A stretch of 64,000 nt of DNA, taken from NCBI RefSeq assembly GCF_001316105.1, contig NZ_BBCP01000009.1, positions 1 through 64,000 on the forward strand, read 5' to 3'. This stretch comes from Thermogymnomonas acidicola JCM 13583 (GTDB lineage Archaea; Thermoplasmatota; Thermoplasmata; Thermoplasmatales; Thermoplasmataceae). The position numbers and the translations under genes were made by a program. Under the pieces are notes generated by a model. That model saw only the letters and a program-made list of their open reading frames with translations. It was not told the origin of the DNA and searched no databases. Below are positions 59,879 through 64,000 of the stretch, one piece after another. The first letter of the stretch is position 1. Each line of letters starts with the position of its first letter.

Positions 59879-61022
59879 CTATCCTCTGACCAGGGTTCGA
59901 AGGGTAATCCGGCCCCCCTTCCTCATCACATACTCCCTTGCTGCTGCTATCATCTCCACGGGGGGCTGTCCCTTCGAGAACTTTCCCGCGTCCTCTCCCA
60001 GGCCAGGCACTGTATCAGCCAGTATTTCCCTGGAGAACTGGGGGGGCCACAGGGCCTCAAGCACCTTCCTGCCGGTGTCCGCCTGCATACCCCCCCTGCC
60101 GTACTTCCTCATGTACTTGATCAGGACCTCAGCGGGCACGTCCACCGGGTCCAGGCTCTTCAGGAATGCTTCGGGGGGGTCACTGTACACCTTCATCCTG
60201 GAGACGTAGAAGCCACTCCTTACAGCGCTCTCCACCTTTGAATCGTATACCTTCCTCACCACCGCCCTGTCATCCGCCTGGCCCGCCAGGTAAGAAAGGA
60301 GGTGCTGCTGCACGTCCACCTGCACTTCATCCAGGAACTCGGGCATGAATGAGAACGCCCCCCCTGCCTCGCCCACGAGTATGTGCTTCATGAGTGCAGC
60401 CCCGGACCTCCAGGACGAATCCTCCCTTATCCTCAGTACAGGCTTGCCCAGGAAGCCGACCAATACCGAAAGGCCGGAGGTGCCAACCTCGACAATGCCA
60501 TCAGACACCCCTGTGGCTATACCCTCGTCCCTGAGCGCGTCCTGGAAGAACTCAGGCGGTGGCGGTGTGGACTTGCACGAAGCCAGGTAGTAGTTGCTTG
60601 AGGAATACACCTTAACACCCCTCGTCTTAGAGAGGGAGGTGAAGGCCAGCATCCTCCATACCACGTCCCTGCCGTTCTGGATACCAGCGAGCACCGGGGG
60701 GGTCTGTCCCCCCCGCCCCTCTGTATGTACTCGACGCTCCCGTACTGCGTCTTCAGCATGGCAGTGAGCCTTGCACCACCGCTCTCCACAGCCCGCGCAC
60801 TCTCGGCCAGCCCTGAGAGGAACTGGTCAGCAGACCTTGAGAACCTGAGCAGGTCGCCGGGTGAATCGACTGCCCTCAGCTTCTTCCTGTAGCCTTCAAA
60901 TGGGCAGAAGAGACCCGGGTCAAGGCACTGGGGCACGAGTACCCCCCCGGGTCTGCGAGGATTTCCTGCACCTGCGTGATGAACTTCCTCTCATCCTCCT
61001 CAGACCTGGCCTTGAGCCTCAA
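59879..61022 (-). CDS. Uncharacterised protein in the secE-spt5 operon
   Basis: About 375 residues, probably from TTG 61022 (LRLKARSEEDERKFITQVQE) 13 bases after the spt5 stop. A Cys pair lies in VPQCLDPGLFCPFEGYRKK; then FSRSADQFLSGLAESARAVE, NGRDVVWRMLAFTSLSKTRG, DGIVEVGTSGLSVLVGFLGK, VQVDVQQHLLSYLAGQADDR and a basic tail REYVMRKGGRITLRTLVRG. Frames join at the C-run 60943-60948 and around 60694-60715. No family recognised. Its position between Spt5 and a PUA protein suggests a link to transcription or translation. Confidence 0.68.
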
Positions 61023-61035
61023 CTGGACGCACCGT

Positions 61036-61933
61036 TCACTTCTTTTCGAGCATCCTTATTGCCTCTGCCCTCACGGTGACAGGTATAGGCACCATGGACT
61101 CGATCAGCTGCACCGTGACCTCCTCCTTGGCAGTGTCAATGGACATGATCTTGGCCTTTTCTCCCTTGAACGGCCCGTCTATCAACTCGACGAATGCTCC
61201 AAGCTCGAGGCCCGATACAGCAGGCTTCGGCGTGAGGTAGTGCAGTATCTCCTCTGCCTTATCTCTCCCTCCACCATGCCCTTGTAGTTCTTTATTCCCC
61301 CCCTGGCAAGGTAGAATACACGGTCAGGGTGCATGGTCTCCACAAAGACGTATCCCTTGACCTCCGGGGAGAACATGATGGATATGACCTCGCTGGTTGC
61401 AAGTGGGTTGGTTGCCGCCCTGTCCTCGTAGTCCCTTATGGCCCTGTTCTCCAGGTCTATGGCCACAGAAAGCTCCGAGCCGAGTGTTGTCTTCATCGCC
61501 ACTATGACTGGCTTCAGGTTTATCCTTGCCTCCCTGCTGAAGGAGTGTATGCCATCATCCGAGGATACCGAGAGTGAGATAGTTGACGAATCCCCTATGT
61601 AGCCACCCCCCGTGGGGGGGTGGAGACTTTGACCGCGATCTCCTTCTGCCTGTTCCCATCAACATCGAACTGCTCGCTTATCTTCCGGTTGTCCCTTGGT
61701 GAGAGTGAATAGTTATCGCCCTTACTAAGGTCGGTTGATACCAACCACTCCATCTGGCTGTCCTTCTGCTCAAAGGACATTGAAAGTGAGAGGGTGAAGC
61801 TCCTCTTCTTTCCCTGTATGTTCCTGACAGTTATCGGAATGCTGAGCTCCTTTCCGCATCCCATCTCATATTCGTCCTTAAGATCCACTTCGATCCACTG
61901 ATACCTTGATGTGTTCTCGACCATCTTGATCAC
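61036..61933 (-). CDS. spt5: Transcription elongation factor Spt5 (NusG) with N-terminal extension
   Basis: Processivity factor of archaeal RNA polymerase. The C-terminal part is standard: NGN segment [20 protein letters not shown], then (frame join at 61298-61304) [30 protein letters not shown] and the KOW segment [20 protein letters not shown], ending EAIRMLEKK at 61036. Upstream, the frame from 61933 ([38 protein letters not shown]) joins across runs at 61604-61620 to [20 protein letters not shown] and [20 protein letters not shown], so about 130-150 extra beta-rich residues precede the NGN domain. About 295 residues in all. Directly follows secE. Confidence 0.85.
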
Positions 61934-62157
61934 CTATGGTATGGGGAAGTAGACAGTCATCAGGAGGTATATGAAGAAACCCAGGAGGCCAAGGAGTATG
62001 ATGCCTGCACCGGTGATGAGCACCACCTTGATGTATTCATCCCTGTCGGGCTTCTTGGCCATTCTGAGTATCCTTGAGTATTTTCCCTTGCCTATCCCCC
62101 CCCGATGCGCCTCTCGATGCGCTCCTGTATTTCCTCCACACGATCATCCAACGACAT
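61934..62157 (-). CDS. secE: Preprotein translocase subunit SecE / Sec61-gamma
   Basis: Single-helix translocon subunit, about 72 residues. MSLDDRVEEIQERIERRIG, (frame join at the C8 run 62097-62103) GKGKYSRILRMAKKPDRDEY, then the membrane helix VVLITGAGIILLGFLGFFIY and LLMTVYFPIP. The amphipathic KYSRILRMAKKPDRDEY segment before the helix is the SecE hallmark. First gene of the operon; CTATTTAACTCG on the minus strand about 40-50 bases upstream may be the promoter. Confidence 0.9.
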
Positions 62158-62252
62158 CAATACCACTTAGAGCAGACCAGAAGAACAGATCGAAACTCGA
62201 GTTAAATAGTTTCCCAAAAAACGGTTATGATTTGAAGGTGAAATGATAATGC

Positions 62253-62264
62253 CCACGGCCCGCC
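62253..62264. ncRNA. 3' arm of pre-16S processing stem
   Basis: CCACGGCCCGCC (forward strand) just beyond the 16S 3' end. It pairs with the 5' arm at 63796-63807 over 12 bp with one G-U. Together they would bring the two ends of the precursor into one helix for processing. Confidence 0.7.
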
Positions 62265-62267
62265 GTG

Positions 62268-63769
<1,502 letters not shown>

Positions 63770-63795
63770 TAAATCCTGTCACAATTATTGGAACT

Positions 63796-63807
63796 GGCGA
63801 GCCGTGG
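63796..63807. ncRNA. 5' arm of pre-16S processing stem
   Basis: GGCGAGCCGTGG (forward strand) 27 bases upstream of the 16S 5' end. Its transcript pairs with the arm at 62253-62264. Such a bulge-helix-bulge type stem is the usual archaeal site of 16S excision. Confidence 0.7.
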
Positions 63808-63931
63808 TTTGCACCATTTCACCCTTGTCGGAAGTGAGCATAAAACAACTCACTGCCCCATGTTTACCAGCCCCGGAATGACATTAGTTCACCCCGCCCC
63901 AACGGGCAGTCCCCTGTCCGCCTTTAAGGCT

Positions 63932-63940
63932 GGATATACT
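63932..63940 (-). promoter_or_regulatory. Candidate 16S rRNA promoter
   Basis: AGTATATCC on the minus strand, about 165 bases before mature 16S. A second AT-rich element (TTAAATATGAAATTAACATATC) lies further upstream at about 63975-63997. Which is used cannot be decided from sequence. Confidence 0.4.
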
Positions 63941-64000
63941 CGCTCTTTTCCTCTTTTAGAGCGTAATTTAGGATATGTTAATTTCATATTTAACCCTTTT

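Overview
ORGANISM. The window is archaeal. Marker genes are a group II chaperonin (thermosome), RFC large subunit, glycerol-1-phosphate dehydrogenase, Taw1-type wyosine enzyme, deoxyhypusine synthase, ribosomal proteins L15e, S12, S7, L11, L1, P0-type L10 and P1-type L12, SecE/Sec61-gamma, Spt5 and an archaeal 16S rRNA. TATA boxes commonly sit about 25-30 bases ahead of start codons with little or no leader, which suggests mostly leaderless mRNAs. The 16S gene stands alone, with no 23S behind it but with its own processing stem. Unlinked rRNA genes are known in Thermoplasmatales. GC-rich DNA plus this gene set suggests a high-GC member such as a Thermogymnomonas-like lineage; that is inference.

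DATA QUALITY. G or C runs of 6-8 bases occur several times per kilobase, and many sit where conserved families need only 4-5. They add Gly-Gly or Pro-Pro (thioredoxin reads WCAPPC instead of WCAPC) or break the frame. The 16S rRNA also carries extra bases at near-universal positions, so this looks like homopolymer error in the assembly. I therefore treat most split genes as intact genes read through false indels, and give joined coordinates. Some single-base losses occur in shorter runs too.

LAYOUT. 0.2-13.4 kb: housekeeping genes (DUF1805, alcohol dehydrogenase, thermosome, Taw1, acyl-CoA dehydrogenase, flippase, RFC-L, an RNase P-like subunit, L15e, tRNA-Ser) and small hypotheticals. 13.4-15.4 kb: an AT-rich island with a 24-bp tandem repeat and a membrane protein, ending at tRNA-Val. 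15.7-22.9 kb: asparaginase-type Ntn hydrolase, two polytopic membrane proteins (one with a ferredoxin tail), G1P dehydrogenase, UPF0179, an OLA1/YchF-like GTPase and a CopD-like protein. 23-25.6 kb: argG-argH. 26-33.3 kb: S12-S7, deoxyhypusine synthase, ornithine-cyclodeaminase family enzyme, a regulator divergent from trx-trxB, and an FAD oxidoreductase. 33.3-43.0 kb: a catabolic-looking island with two class III CoA-transferases, a thiolase-like protein, a DRE-TIM lyase/synthase, a Bat-like regulator and three MFS carriers. 43.1-48.8 kb: pirin, formate-THF ligase, MFS, AbrB-like protein, proC, DUF5752. 48.8-51.5 kb: the mevalonate-entry operon mvaS-thiolase-DUF35. 51.5-55.7 kb: epimerase, small wHTH, DUF373, MptE, ComB-like. 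55.9-58.3 kb: L11-L1-L10-L12. 58.6-62.2 kb, opposite strand: Bcp, PUA protein, two unknowns, Spt5, SecE. 62.3-63.8 kb: 16S rRNA.

HOW THE PARTS WORK TOGETHER. Three systems are clear: arginine synthesis (argG/argH), thiol redox (trx/trxB) and the first steps of isoprenoid lipid synthesis (mvaS/thiolase/DUF35), with EgsA supplying the archaeal glycerol-phosphate backbone. The SecE-Spt5 and L11-L1-L10-L12 blocks, often one archaeal cluster, are here convergent neighbours. Points deserving attention are the Spt5 with an apparent N-terminal beta-rich extension, the membrane protein with a dicluster ferredoxin tail, the thiolases lacking the usual cysteine, and the CoA-transferase island.
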